Assembly: GCA_907164885.2 (NCBI GenBank)
Contig: OU015495.1
Coordinates: 4,817,308-4,881,307, forward strand
DNA: 64,000 bases
Source of the DNA: Dolomedes plantarius
Taxonomy: Eukaryota > Arthropoda > Arachnida > Araneae > Dolomedidae
Reading direction: 5' to 3'
The position numbers were made by a program, and so were the translations under genes. Positions 44,690 to 56,260 of this stretch are shown here, piece after piece. The first letter of the stretch is position 1. Every line of letters begins with the position of its first letter. The notes under the pieces were generated by a model that saw nothing but the letters and a program-made list of their open reading frames with translations, was not told the origin of the DNA and searched no databases.

Positions 44690-45430
44690 ATGCTTTTCTG
44701 TATCGGAAAGAACAGTTTTAATAATTTACCGACTGTTCTCAGTGACTCTAAAGCTATCTTTACTACCTTTTCAGATCATTTTTTTATATGTTTATTGCTT
44801 TTAATGTTTGTTTAGAGCGATAAGTTTCTAAAATAAATTTCAAAATATTGTGCAAAATTTATCAATTTCACTCAAACAATCATAGAAAATGCTCAGCATA
44901 CAGATTTATTTCTTTTAAGAACAAGGTTAGTAATAATCAAACGTTTCGATTTCATATAGATTCAAATTTTGATTTCAAATACTGTTTCGATTTCACATAC
45001 AAGCAACTTGATTTCAAATAGAATACGTTTTGAATCTCGAATCACATTCAATTAAAATTATTAGAATCACTTTCGATTTAAAAGATTATACATTTGTTCT
45101 TGATTTAATTTCTTTTCTCAAGCACTGTTATTCAGAATCACTAAATACTTAATTTCGCTGTGGTGCATCCATTGTTTAGAGCGATAAGTTTCTAAAATAA
45201 TATTAGAATTTGCTTACAGTTTCGCCTGCTTTTGCTGTGAAGAAATTGATTGAAAACTCATAGAAGATTGAGAAAAGTAGATTTGTTTTTGAAAGGTTTA
45301 TTTGAATTTTCATTACGAACTGATTTGAACACATAATTTTTAAGATTGCAATGTCAACAAAGGCATCTATACCACTATCTATTGCGCATACAGGCGCGCA
45401 TAAAAAACAAAAAAATGTTTGTTCTCTCTT
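44690..45430. other. AT-rich non-coding stretch
   Basis: The short word TTTAGAGCGATAAGTTTCTA is duplicated (about 44813 and 45175). Otherwise no feature. Confidence 0.5.
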
Positions 45431-45435
45431 CTTTA

Positions 45436-45677
45436 GGTCCGTTACACACACGGCGTTTTTATCCGTGGCGGAAAAAATCCATCGAAACAGTAGTCAAAAC
45501 ATCCGCCGGCGCACAGTAACACTCGACAGCTGCACAAGCTACCGTCGACGGAAAATTTACCGATCGTTTTTTTCCGCCTAGTGTGCACGCTCCAGTTGAA
45601 TTCTGTGGTCTACTGTTGGAAAGACGTCCGACGGATTTTTTCCGCCACGGATAAAAACGCCGTGTGTGCAACGGGCC
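45436..45677. mobile_element. Fold-back element
   Basis: Long inverted arms: GGTCCGTTACACACACGGCG on the left and GGCCCGTTGCACACACGGCG on the other strand at right. The arms continue through TTTTTATCCGTGGCGGAAAA. TTA flanks both ends (45433-45435 and 45678-45680), a plausible 3-bp target duplication. Confidence 0.85.
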
Positions 45678-46009
45678 TTAGTGTCTCTGTGGCTGCTGCC
45701 ATCTGGATTTTAATTTTGATCTTCATTCTCGGCGCGACAATGTTTACACAAGACATCGTGAAATCGGCGTTCTTACGGCGGACTCGTGAGATAAGTTGTA
45801 TTGTATTGCACCTCTATTTAAGAGTTATATTAAAAAACTGCATATTTTTTTCAAATTTTTTATTTTAAATTTAATAACGCCAGAAAAGAATTTTTGCTTT
45901 GAACTTTTACTTCTGTACGCTGGCTAGATGCTAAGCCAGCATCGAGTGAAGCTAGACTTACACCGTTTTAAAAGAAGACAAAATGCATGCTGAACTTCCG
46001 ATTAGTGGT

Positions 46010-46364
46010 CAGTTGCGTAGCGAGCATAACTGGCGCCCGGGGCACGATACCTTTGTGGCGCGCCCCCTGCAAAACATATAGTAATATAATATATAGACTC
46101 TATATTGGCGCCCCCGATAAACATATAATATATAGACCTTATATTGGCACTCCCCCCCGAAAAGCATATAGTAACATAATATATAGACCTTATGTTGGTG
46201 CCCTCTCCTGAAAAACATATAGTAATATAATATATAGACCTTATATTGGCATCCACCTCGAAAACATATAGTAGTATAATATATCGATCTTACATTGGCG
46301 CCCATCTGCGAGTGGCGCCCGGGGCATGATAGACTCCCTTGCCCTCCCCTTTGCTACGCCCCTG
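46010..46364. mobile_element. hAT-type MITE carrying a minisatellite
   Basis: An 8-bp target duplication TTAGTGGT (46002-46009 and 46365-46372). The ends begin CAGTTGCGTAGC and, on the other strand, CAGGGGCGTAGC. GGCGCCCGGGGCA repeats in direct orientation on both sides of the internal tandem array. Confidence 0.9.
46066..46310. repeat. Tandem repeat of about 50-60 bp, five units
   Basis: Units contain ACATATAGTAATATAATATA followed by TAGACCTTATATTGGC and a C-rich spacer. Variable spacers include CCCCCCGA and CTCTCCTGAA. It lies entirely inside the hAT MITE. Confidence 0.85.
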
Positions 46365-46379
46365 TTAGTGGTGTAAGCT

Positions 46380-48094
46380 CGAAATGGGAAAAAAATAACT
46401 TATACCAATTTCGAATCCAACAGCTCATATTAACTCGAGTTAGTTAAGTTGTTTTGTTGGGTGGGGTTGGAGATCATGTAATGTCCTCAAAATCTGTATC
46501 AAGAAATCTAATTTGCTAATGTTCTGAGGAACTGGACTAAAGGATATTTCGAAAGACGCAGGTATTAACCGTTGATTAGCTCACTCCCATGATGACGTCA
46601 ACCGCAGAAGAAATGTCCGAATGTTTCTCCACAGTATCTTATCCTAAAAACAATTAGGCCTTTAACTGGGAGACAGATTCATTGCAAATTACCACGAAGC
46701 AATTTGCCTGAGGGTTAAAGCAGCACGCATGTATGCATTTTGTTTCGAGTAATGCTGCAAAGTGATCATCAATTTCTATGTCAATGGCAATGATAAAAAC
46801 ATTTATAACCACTTCTCCTAAGGATATATACATTGAAAAATTGCTTTTCTTCCCCAACCTCTTTTTCCCATCACAAAAGATCCTGAGTAAATACGAGTAT
46901 TGTGCCTCTATTAATACTGGCAACAAGTGAAACGTAATTGTGACAACATTAAAGATAACAAAATTTTAAATTTCCCCTCGCTTCAGAAAACATGCATGAT
47001 TTGAATATATAACAATGAAATTACATTTTAAAAAAAGGTTAGAAAAAAATATTAACAATGAAATTTAAAAAAATTGTTAAAAATTAGTAATAATGAAATT
47101 ATTAAAAATTGTTAAAAAATTCTTAGCAATAAAGATACGAAAATTATTAAAAAATTATTAACAATGAAATCACTAAATTGTAGACATTTCTAACTTTAAA
47201 CTACGTATAGCTAAAAGTAAACAGAGTGTCTTAATCGCTACCTTCAAGCATATGGATTCAAGCGAAACGCAAATGTTTATTTCAGCTCTAGAGTAGGATT
47301 AAATTTTGTCCGGTTGAAGTTTACACAACGAATGAAGGGTTTCATTAGTAGAGTGTTCCTTCATTCTTTCTTAAACAAACCGTTTATTCAATTAGTTCCA
47401 AAGAACAAATACTGTGAAATGGATTAAACAGAAGAAATCGGAAAACTGAATGATATCATTGAAGAGTCCTTAAGCTGAAAACTGCGTTCGACGAAATGTT
47501 TTGGATTTTACATCACGGAGCAGTATTTTAAAGGCACGTGGAAAATGGCCCAATAAACCGAAATATTAGAAACGGATGTAAACTTTTACGCCCCTAGAGT
47601 AAACTTTATTTCTCCATTTCGTTACTATTTATAGCCTATTCAGTCCTTGAGTTTACCCCTTTTTTTCAAAGTGTTCATAACCCTTGCGCTTAGGTTATTA
47701 TTTCCAGAGCTTCAAATTTTTAAAGCTACGAGTTTTATGAGAACTGTTTACTCAAACAGATTTCAATCGAAAAATAGCGTATTTCGGCGAACTGAAAATA
47801 TAAGGAGGTCAGTAGAGTGAAATTTCTAAGACCATTTATTTTTTTCATTTACTTCTGTTTTTTTTTATATATTGAAGATCAAGAGAAAAGTTTGAATTTT
47901 AGTTTTAAAGACGCAAAAATGTTGGGTGATAGCTTTTTGTCGCGGTCATTTTTTGCAACATAAGTGCTGAGGACAGCAGATATAAGAAAATAATATTTGG
48001 ATGCTAGTGCAATAATGCTGCATTTTGCCCTGCACATTAGAGCTTATTCCGACAAGTTATTTAAAAACATAAATAATAACAGATGTCACAAAGA
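46380..48094. other. Non-coding stretch with an AT-rich imperfect repeat
   Basis: 46995-47170 has five or six degenerate units built on TTAACAATGAAATT and AAAAATTGTTAA. No gene is supported elsewhere. Confidence 0.5.
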
Positions 48095-48375
48095 GAATAC
48101 AGCTCGAGGTCGCGTTGGCTTTCGATACTGAGGGTGCTCGGATCGAATCGCGACAAGCGCCGTTAAAAATGTCCGTGTCTAGGCCGGATATGGGCACGTT
48201 AAATCCGTAAAGTCCCTCTATGAGGACAGAAAGGGTAGGCGAGTGTACGATCCCCACAGATGTGGACCATGGGGGTGATCGGTGAAAATTTAGGTGGCAC
48301 CTGGCTAAATAGGAACTTGTGGCTCTGGAATACATCCGGCCAGGGAGCACTAGAGACAACAGTAACAATAACACA
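48095..48375 (+). mobile_element. SINE, degraded copy of the AAC-tail family
   Basis: Aligns with the reverse complement of 34095-34445. Box B is recognisable as GGATCGAATCGC (about 48139-48150) and the 3' end reads GACAACAGTAACAATAACA. The box A region is weak. Confidence 0.65.
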
Positions 48376-49123
48376 ATGGGAATGCTGACTAGATCTGCGA
48401 GAAGATATGTGATTTCGCATACCGTAAACTGGGGCAACTTTTTCGCATTTTTCATGTTCATTTCACAGGAAAAGCAAATAATAGTTGTAAACCAATTAAA
48501 ATTTGATATGGTAAATGGTTCATATTATTTTAAACATATTTAACTGTAATATAAACCATTGTTAAAGTATACATATAAACTTTAAACAATTTAAAATTTT
48601 TTTTTAATTTTTGGGCTAATGTTATCTTGAATTGAGGCAACTTTGGCCCAGCTCTTGAAAACCAAACATTTAAATTGCTGAAATGGCTCAGGCCAATGTT
48701 AGACCATGTACAAGTATTGCCTTATTACCTATCAATAATACCCTATCTAATTCGAGTTAATCTCAAGCTTAACTTAGAAAAAATCTTTAAATCAACATTT
48801 TTTTCTTTGAAAAACTGATTTTATTTTAAAATTACAAGTGGAATTTTCAAATAAAATAAAATAATAATAGATAAACAGTAAACAGTAATTTAACAGTCTT
48901 ATATGTTTTGATGAAATGATAGTCCAAACTATGGAGAAGAAACACAATCCAGTTCTGGAACAATAAACTGATGCCTCCTTGACGCGATTTTCGGAGGATT
49001 GATTTTCCCTCACACTTCTTCCCACTCATAATTTATACAGTTTTTTTTTTTTTTTTTGCTGGCCAACTCAAAAAAATTTGAGTTTTCTTTCCATACATTC
49101 CACAGTTGGTCCGATAACTGTTA
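48376..49123. other. Non-coding stretch
   Basis: AT-rich with T-runs at 48598-48606 and 49041-49056. No gene is supported. Confidence 0.5.
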
Positions 49124-49274
49124 GGCCGTCTGCACACGGAGCAACTCAAAAGAAACTGATAACTGACTCAAATCACAAACCAGTCCGTGATGAGTCGCAA
49201 CCTATGTAATTCAATGGAGCCACGCACACGGCACAACTGGTTACAAACCCGTCCGACGGGTTTGTAACCAGTTG
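49124..49274. mobile_element. Half fold-back element, second copy
   Basis: Begins GGCCGTCTGCACACGGAGCA after TTA and ends in a perfect hairpin CAACTGGTTACAAACCCGTC / GACGGGTTTGTAACCAGTTG (49234-49274). Its counterpart is at 20800-20942. The second half beyond the hairpin is missing. Confidence 0.75.
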
Positions 49275-50580
49275 ATGGTACTTGAAAGTAATTGAATGGT
49301 TTTTATCCGAAAACATCGTTGTTGGTTTTGGTATTAATTCACTAAGAATTACTATAAAACACACAAATGTGGCGCAGTTTAATACTAAATTAACTCCATT
49401 ATAGAGTAATGACATCTTGAGGGAAAACTTAGCCCGAGATCACAGGTTTCTTTTCAGACAACTGCAGGGGATAAACAATCTACTTTGTATCTTAAAAAGT
49501 GTTGTTAAATTTAAGATAATTCAAATATACAGTGAAAAAAAATCCTGTTTTATTTTTTTTAGATTTGAGGTATCAATTTCGATATCTTACATACTGATGA
49601 TCAAATCTGTGAGGAAAGTGTTTCAGAATACATTTTCCTCGCACTGCCAGGCTCGCTAAATTTTTAAGACGTCTATGTTGAACGGAATGTCTGTCGTTCC
49701 AGTTTATTCAAAAAATCGTTATAAGTTAATTTTCATATTCAAGAAATTTCTATCCTTGTTTTTTTATATTCGTCAACTGTGAAAAGTATTGTAAATTAAG
49801 TCATACGGGAGTTTTGTCTGAAAATTGTAGATAAATATTTCTCTCTCATAAAAGAAAATTAGGAAAACATTCCTTTCGAAATTATTCTCGAGACGTCACA
49901 TGATAGCACCTCAAGTGTTCCCTGATACATTTTTTTAAAGATATTTGAAATTTTTTTAAAAGTTTATCAAAAAAAGTAAAACCTTCATCACTATAATACA
50001 GTTCTCTACATAACTTTCCACAAATACTCATGGAAAAAGAGAACACTTCCCCTCCCAACACCTAGGCATCCATGGACCACAATTACTGACCCATTGTTAT
50101 AGACAAATGTACAAAAAAATATTTTTTTACACTGAATATTTACTTTGCCTTACAGCTTTCATTTGGAATTGAAAATGCGTAAACCTGAAGTTCTTTCCTA
50201 CTGAGAAAATTTTATTTTAACTGGAAAACAGACCATCTGATATCAGAAGCAAAATATAGCACTTACATGTTACAACAAAAGCACGCAATTAAAAAAATTG
50301 TGTATAAATATTATCATTTGTGGAGAAATTACTGCATACGAGATTTTTTTATACATCTTTTCTCAAGCCTTTATTCCTTTTCCCAAGAAATATCCTACAG
50401 TAAAACTTCTTTTCCATATATCACATCTTAATATCCATTTTTACTGCCACGCTATCAATTTTTCTACAGTCAGAAATAAGATTTATTTGACATTAGATTG
50501 TGAAAACTGGGACTTGCTTTTCGAAGTAGAGAACAATTGCGCTGTTTCGATGGACTTTGGCTTAAAAACAACACTATTTC
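49275..50580. other. AT-rich non-coding stretch
   Basis: Short frames on both strands (for example 50298-50600) have no recognisable motif or conservation. No gene is supported. Confidence 0.5.
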
Positions 50581-51528
50581 TTAAGGCTGCTGTGTACTAA
50601 CCCTACTGGGTTATAAGCTCACCTCAATGTTAACGTATGGAGAAAATGTGTGCAAGGATTTCCGACTTCGATTCAAAGATTTTTTAAAATTGTAATCCAT
50701 GAAAAAGAAACAAATTTTTCATCTTGGGGCATTTTTCGATTTTTTAAATGCAAATAGTATTTAAAAAATTTAAATTATTTGGAGAAAAAATCTGATATAG
50801 TGTGTTTTAAACGCTTATAAATTCCTTTGGTGGACGAAATTTATAAAACCAATCCTGTTGCAAGGTGCAGAAAAGTTCAAGCTATCTGAAAATACTGTGA
50901 CGTTAATGAAAATAGGAGTCTTCTCAACACGAAGCAACATTTATTCCAACATAATTTTACAATGGGTATAGGAGAATAAAATACAATGTAAAATTCACAA
51001 CCATTTTTAGAATATCGTCATCCAACTCAAAAAGCGATCGTCTGTCGTCTTCCGTTGCAACACCATTAATGCTGTCAGAAAAGTTTTTTTTACCATAGAG
51101 TCCATGTCGTGTATTGAAAGGAAAGGAATGTGACAATGCATTTCACAGAGTGAGATTAGCTGGGAATGTTACGATACAATACCGTTTTTAAGGTAAATTC
51201 ACCTATAATGGGCCATGTCCCTATAATGGACCGCCCTTTAGAAATGTCGAGAAATTAAGGGTCTATTGCTATCTAAGGCAGTAGAAGGGGTGAGGGTACT
51301 AGTAGCTAATGACCCTCCCCCCTTCTACTGCCTTAGGTAACAACAGACCCTTAATTTCTCGACATTTCTAAAGGGCGGCCCATTATAGGGACATGCCCAT
51401 TATAGGTGCATTTACCTTATTGGATCGTCGGCATTTATGTATCGATAACTAGTAGACAGATTTTCTCCATAGGTTAAGCAACTCAATAGGTGAGCAAACT
51501 CAATCGGGTTAGTAAACAGCATCCTTAA
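50581..51528. mobile_element. Inverted-repeat element with TTAA ends
   Basis: The left end TTAAGGCTGCTGTGTACTAA and the right end, on the other strand TTAAGGATGCTGTTTACTAA, extend as imperfect inverted repeats of about 65-100 bp, with TATGGAGAAAAT in both. A second, one-ended copy lies at 55706. It contains a nested fold-back element. Confidence 0.75.
51190..51418. mobile_element. Nested fold-back element, near-perfect palindrome
   Basis: Both ends read AAGGTAAATKCACCTATAAT (K = T or G), with arms of about 100 bp including CTTTAGAAATGTCGAGAAAT and a loop around ACTAGTAGCTAATG. It sits near the right end of the 50581-51528 element. Confidence 0.85.
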
Positions 51529-53360
51529 ACCAAACTTGCTAAATTACTTAAGCACTAGTAGACGTCAAAATGTTTTTGCAGTTTAGTAATTCCAAGAGTT
51601 TCACAGCAACTCCAAAGAAAATCAGTTAAGGGAAATCTACAGGAAATCAGTTACTATGGAAAAAATGCAAGAATGTGTACGGATAAATAAAAAATGTCCT
51701 TTGCAACCGCTGAAACAGAAATGGTAATCGGTAGAATTAACATGGATTGAAATATTATCTTCTATTGTAGTTAATAATTCCATACACTCTGGGGATCCGA
51801 GGAGAATCGTTTCAGCAAGTGGGTCGTACTTAAACTTCGTTATCTGGTAAAAATAATTTTTTTAAAGCTATATCGGCTGTCATAAACAGTTGTGTACTTC
51901 ATATTTGTGGGAAATGATTCAAGAGCTTCCTGTGCTTCAACAATTGGATCGGTTCCCGGCGCATTAAAGGAGCTTCTTTGAATCCGAGATAAATTGCGGG
52001 GAAAATGTAATGGGTTGTAACACAGACCTGATCAATACCACTTCAAACATTTGCCAACAGACTTTATAAGCTAAACCCAATTAATAATTCTCTTCCATTT
52101 TCCTTTATTCTGCTCTTGCCGGATAATGTCAATGATTTCCAACAATCACATCTCCAGTGAAGATTCCTTAGAAATCTGTACGTAGTAATTTCAGCATAGG
52201 GTATGATAATTTCTTGTTCTTATAGTTCTTGGTAGGTATACTTGATATGTTCTTGAAAGGAACAGTAATGTTTGTGAACCATTTCCATGAAATCGTGTGA
52301 GTCCCTTTTTTCCACTAAAAATAGCTCCAAGTAAAACTTCTCAGAGGATGTACATTAAAATTTTTCTTTTACTTGATAATTGTTCAAGAACATAAGCTCT
52401 TGACGACATCAGTCTGTATTAAAAATATGATATGTTTGATTTGATAAATTGTTTGAAAATGTTAACGCAGACAAAAGACCTTTGATTTATTAAAATTAAA
52501 ATAAACAAATAATATACTTTTCATTAATCTCTTCTGAATAGAATGCGTCGAATTTAAATATTTTTCCTTGGGTGATTCTTAATTGTCAACGAGTAAAGAT
52601 AATAAGTATTTCTTTAAACAAATCTCTTGAATGGTATGATACTGTTTTAAAGGTTTGATTTACTAACGTTTTGAATATGAGAAAGATTTAGTATAATAAA
52701 TTTTGAGCATGCAAGTTTGGTTATTAGCTTCAAATATTTAAATAAATTGAGTCTGTTCAAAGAGTCAACGGTTTTGTAATATTTCTTTGCAAAACGATGA
52801 AAATTTTACTATTTGATCAAAAGTGTTTTTTTTTTCCTTTCTTCTTTCTCTTCGAACTTTGTGCAGAAATTTAGATGCTAAGATCAATAAATTTAATAGA
52901 CGTGTAACGTTTTATTGAAAGCAGTAATTAAAAGAAAAACTGATGCAATAAACCAGAATATATTTACAGATGGTTGAGAAATTTAAATTCATACCTAAAT
53001 GTATAATTTTATGTAAAATGTGTTTATGGTGTGTATAACGCATAAGGTTATCAGAGTTTAAATTTTATTTTAAATTCTAACCCCGTATTGAGAACTGAGT
53101 TGTTTTTATGTTAAGTATAACACTAGTAAACAGTCATTTTGTATCTGATTTGTAAAAAACATTTTTTTATGGATTTTTGCATTTAGAATCCAAATTTGCT
53201 ATCAGAAATTTTCAATTACGTAAGGGTTTTACAAAATTTTAGAATGTAATTTTTACATATATGGTAAAATACGTGGTGAAATGTAAATTACAATTTACTT
53301 TTTGTGGTTAAATACTGGTTAAATGAATGACTATGTTGGTTAAAACCTTCATTTGGGTGC
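51529..53360. other. AT-rich non-coding stretch
   Basis: Nothing recognisable on either strand. Confidence 0.5.
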
Positions 53361-54857
53361 ATGCATTCTGCTGTAAAAGTAACCATCAAAACATTCACCG
53401 GAGGGCAGTGTGGTGGTGTCACCACCACCACACACCAAGTTGCGAAAGCTAGCCTGAAAGTAGTGGTTTTTCAAAATGGTAACAAACTACCATCAGTACC
53501 ATTGGCTCGTGGAGTGACCATGAAGAAAATTTACGAAAATATGGCTCCGCTACTGGCGGCAGTCAAATATAACGATCATGGGTGGCAGATTTGCTGCGAT
53601 TCAAAAGTAATGGCAGTGCTATTAGGTTTACAGGGGGGTGTTCTGCTGATTTTTGTGCCTATGGGACAGCCGAATTACAAAGAACCACTACAAAGCCAAA
53701 CAATGGTCTGTGAGAGAATGATGCGTTCCCGGAGGGAAAAATGCCAAAAATACACCACTGATTGAGTAAAATCCACTGGTTGAGAACACTGGTAAATCCA
53801 CTGGAAGGCAAAATCCTTTTGCCTTCCCTTCATATAAAGTTGGGATTGGTGAAAAACTTTGTCAAAGCTGTTTATAAAAATGGCCACGGCTTTAGGCATT
53901 TGTGGGAACTGTTTTCCAAATTGAGTGAAGGAAAGGGGAAGGAGGGTATATTTATCGGGCCACATATCAGAAATGTGTTTAAAGACCCAACGTTCGATGC
54001 TAAGCTCACGAATCTGGAGTTGGCTGCTTGGATGTTTATCAGAGCCATTGTTCAAGGTTTTTATGGGTAGTAAAAAAGACGATGGATATGCTTCTATAGT
54101 GACTGATCTATTAGACCAGGGGTTCTCAATCTTTCAGGCTCTGTGTCTCCCCCCCCCTATAAACACTGATGTGAGGTCACGTCCCCCCACCACCACCATA
54201 TGTGGCCAGTACAAGAAGTACAATCGGAACTTGAAACTGAAGCTGGTTATTAAATGAAAATATAGATAGATAATTTCATATACAATATTTTATATTACTA
54301 CACATATCTCAATTTGGAACATATTGTTATTAGAACATGTGAGATCAAAGAATTAAATACAGATCAAATATATTTGAGGTAATCAAGAATCTAGGTGAGG
54401 TTGGCATGTAATACCAGTCACTTTCACAACATTAATGAGAGGGCTGGCACTGTTTGTCCTTGACAAGTTTTTGACATAAAAAAAGTAAAAAAGTTAGTTT
54501 TACTTTTTATTTTATTTTTTTTTAAACTCACGCTTCCCTTGAAATTCTTCTACGCCCCCCAGGTTGAGAACCGCTGTATTAGACAACCGCAAGAATATGG
54601 TTGTAAAATGTCACTAAAAATTCCTTTTTTGCTCTCCCATTTAGACCTTTTTTCCATAAAACTTGGGTGCTGTGAGGGATGAACAGGGTGAACGTTTCCA
54701 TCAAGACATCCTTACTATGGAACATCGTTATGAAGGGCACTGGGACCCTATAATGATGGGCGACAAATGTTGGTTTCTGTTTAGGGAGAATCATCAGACA
54801 TCTTACAAAAGGAAAGCACTATCATCAAAAAAGACATCATCATATTTTGAAAAATAA
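53361..54857 (+). pseudogene. Transposon-like gene of unknown class, broken
   Basis: A series of plus-strand frames reads as one decayed protein. Recognisable parts in order are VVVFQNGNKLPSVPLARGV, WQICCDSKVMAVLLGLQ, LPSLHIKLGLVKNFVKAVYK, GIFIGPHIRNVFKDPTFDAK, then GAVRDEQGERFHQDI and MMGDKCWFLFRE. From memory this order of motifs occurs as a multicopy, uncharacterised protein in many invertebrate genomes, which suggests a mobile element, but I cannot name the class. Frameshifts lie near 53635, 53765 and 54620, with several stops. A hAT element (54117-54576) splits it at a TATTAGAC site. Confidence 0.6.
54117..54576. mobile_element. hAT-type element inside the transposon-like gene
   Basis: An 8-bp target duplication TATTAGAC (54109-54116 and 54577-54584). 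The ends begin CAGGGGTTCTCAA and, on the other strand, CAGCGGTTCTCAA. C-rich blocks lie just inside both ends. It is 460 bp with no transposase. Confidence 0.9.
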
Positions 54858-55705
54858 CATTGTTAATATTAACATTATGGGTTGTTGTGCAACAGTTTCG
54901 TGCTCGCATTAGTTCATAGGTTTTTGTTAAGTAAAAAAGGAAACATTTTTACTGACAAGATTTTATTTTTTGTTTATATTTCAAACGCTCAATTTTTGTC
55001 AAATATTTAACTGTTGACTTTACGTAACTGCTGTGTTATCGAATAAATGTGACGTCATAGAGAAAATCTGATTATACTACCGAATCCAACATCCAAAAAT
55101 TAGTTAAATTCATCCATTTACAAGTCAGATACAGAAAAAAAAGTTAAATTTGTTGAGTAGTGTAATATATCGAATTTCCAAATATGTGCTTAGATCTGAA
55201 ATATAAAGGAAAAAATATTAGAATATTATGAGTAATAAGGTAAAGAGCAATTAAATTTGATTAACGAAAGCTTGAGTTGATTTGAAATGGGGAATTCAAA
55301 TAACTTATTTGATTTTTGAGTGAAATGATAAACTTTCGCTATATGACAACAAACATACAAGAGCTCTAGCCATCCTATATAGTAATTATAATAGGGATAT
55401 AATGCATAGAAACCATAAAATTCTGAGAATTAAACTGTTTCTAACGATGCACAAAGTAACTAAACGCAATATTTCTCTTTTAACTACAATATTGCACTTT
55501 CAGTTAAATGAGAGAAACTGTAAGAAAATATATTCTAAGTCATCAAAGAGACCACCGGAGATTGATCATTGGAGTTGCAGATTTTGTTTTCTGTTTTTGA
55601 AGATCAGTTGCATCTTACCAAGAAATGATACATGTGATAAATTTAAACCAGAAGCCTTCCAAACATATAGATCCAACAACTTACGATTTGGGTAAACATT
55701 CAGCT
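54858..55705. other. AT-rich non-coding stretch
   Basis: No gene is supported. Confidence 0.5.
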
Positions 55706-55880
55706 TTAAGGCTGCTATATACTAACCCTATTGGATTCGCTCACCTCAATGTTAACCCATGGAGAAAATGTGTCTACTATTGCTACATAAATGCTGATAA
55801 TCCAATAAAAATGGTATTTTCCGATAGCCTATAATTTTCTGCACCTTGCTACAGGATTTATTTCTTACATTTCGTCCACC
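55706..55880. mobile_element. One-ended copy of the TTAAGGCTGCT element
   Basis: TTTAAGGCTGCTATATACTA continues with good similarity to the left end of 50581, then to the complement of its right inner part (ACATAAATGCTGATAATCCA; compare 51421-51440). No second terminus is found nearby. Confidence 0.65.
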
Positions 55881-55939
55881 AACGGACTTTATATGAAGTT
55901 ACATGTACTTTAACTTCAGGATTGTGTCTTCTAGAGTAA

Positions 55940-56260
55940 AGTTTGTGGCAAAATGAGTGACATCATTGAACTGATGTTGCTGTTTAAAATGAATTTTATG
56001 GGAAACAGGTGTGTAATAGATTTTGGTATGGAGAATTGCCGTTTACGCCTACTACTTCATGCAGCCAGCGGGCGATTTGTTTTACTGGCCGCTAGAGCCA
56101 GCGGAAGCTTTGTTTTACTGAACTACAGCCAGTGTAATCGTGGCGAAGTCAGCGTCTGGGGATTTCTGTAATGTTTTTGGACTGGTACGTAACGGAGCGA
56201 AGCGGTTTGGAGCAAGGGTATCTGAGCGAAGCGAAGATCCCGTGTACGCCTACGAGTTTT
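55940..56260. repeat. GC-richer segment with short internal repeats
   Basis: GCCAGCGG followed by TTTGTTTTACTG appears twice (about 56063 and 56098). GAGCGAAGCG appears twice (56194 and 56223). Probably a decayed mobile element. The class is not clear. Confidence 0.35.

Noticed and set aside
46009..46305. Minus-strand ORFs (84 and 98 codons) with repeating KVYILYYYMF-like peptides
   Set aside because: Translation of the AT-rich minisatellite inside the hAT MITE; no evidence of coding use.
48057..48461. 134-codon minus-strand ORF
   Set aside because: It runs antisense through a degraded SINE. The composition reflects the SINE, not a protein gene.
50298..50600. 100-codon plus-strand ORF
   Set aside because: AT-rich, no motif, ends at the start of the TTAAGG element. 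Likely chance.
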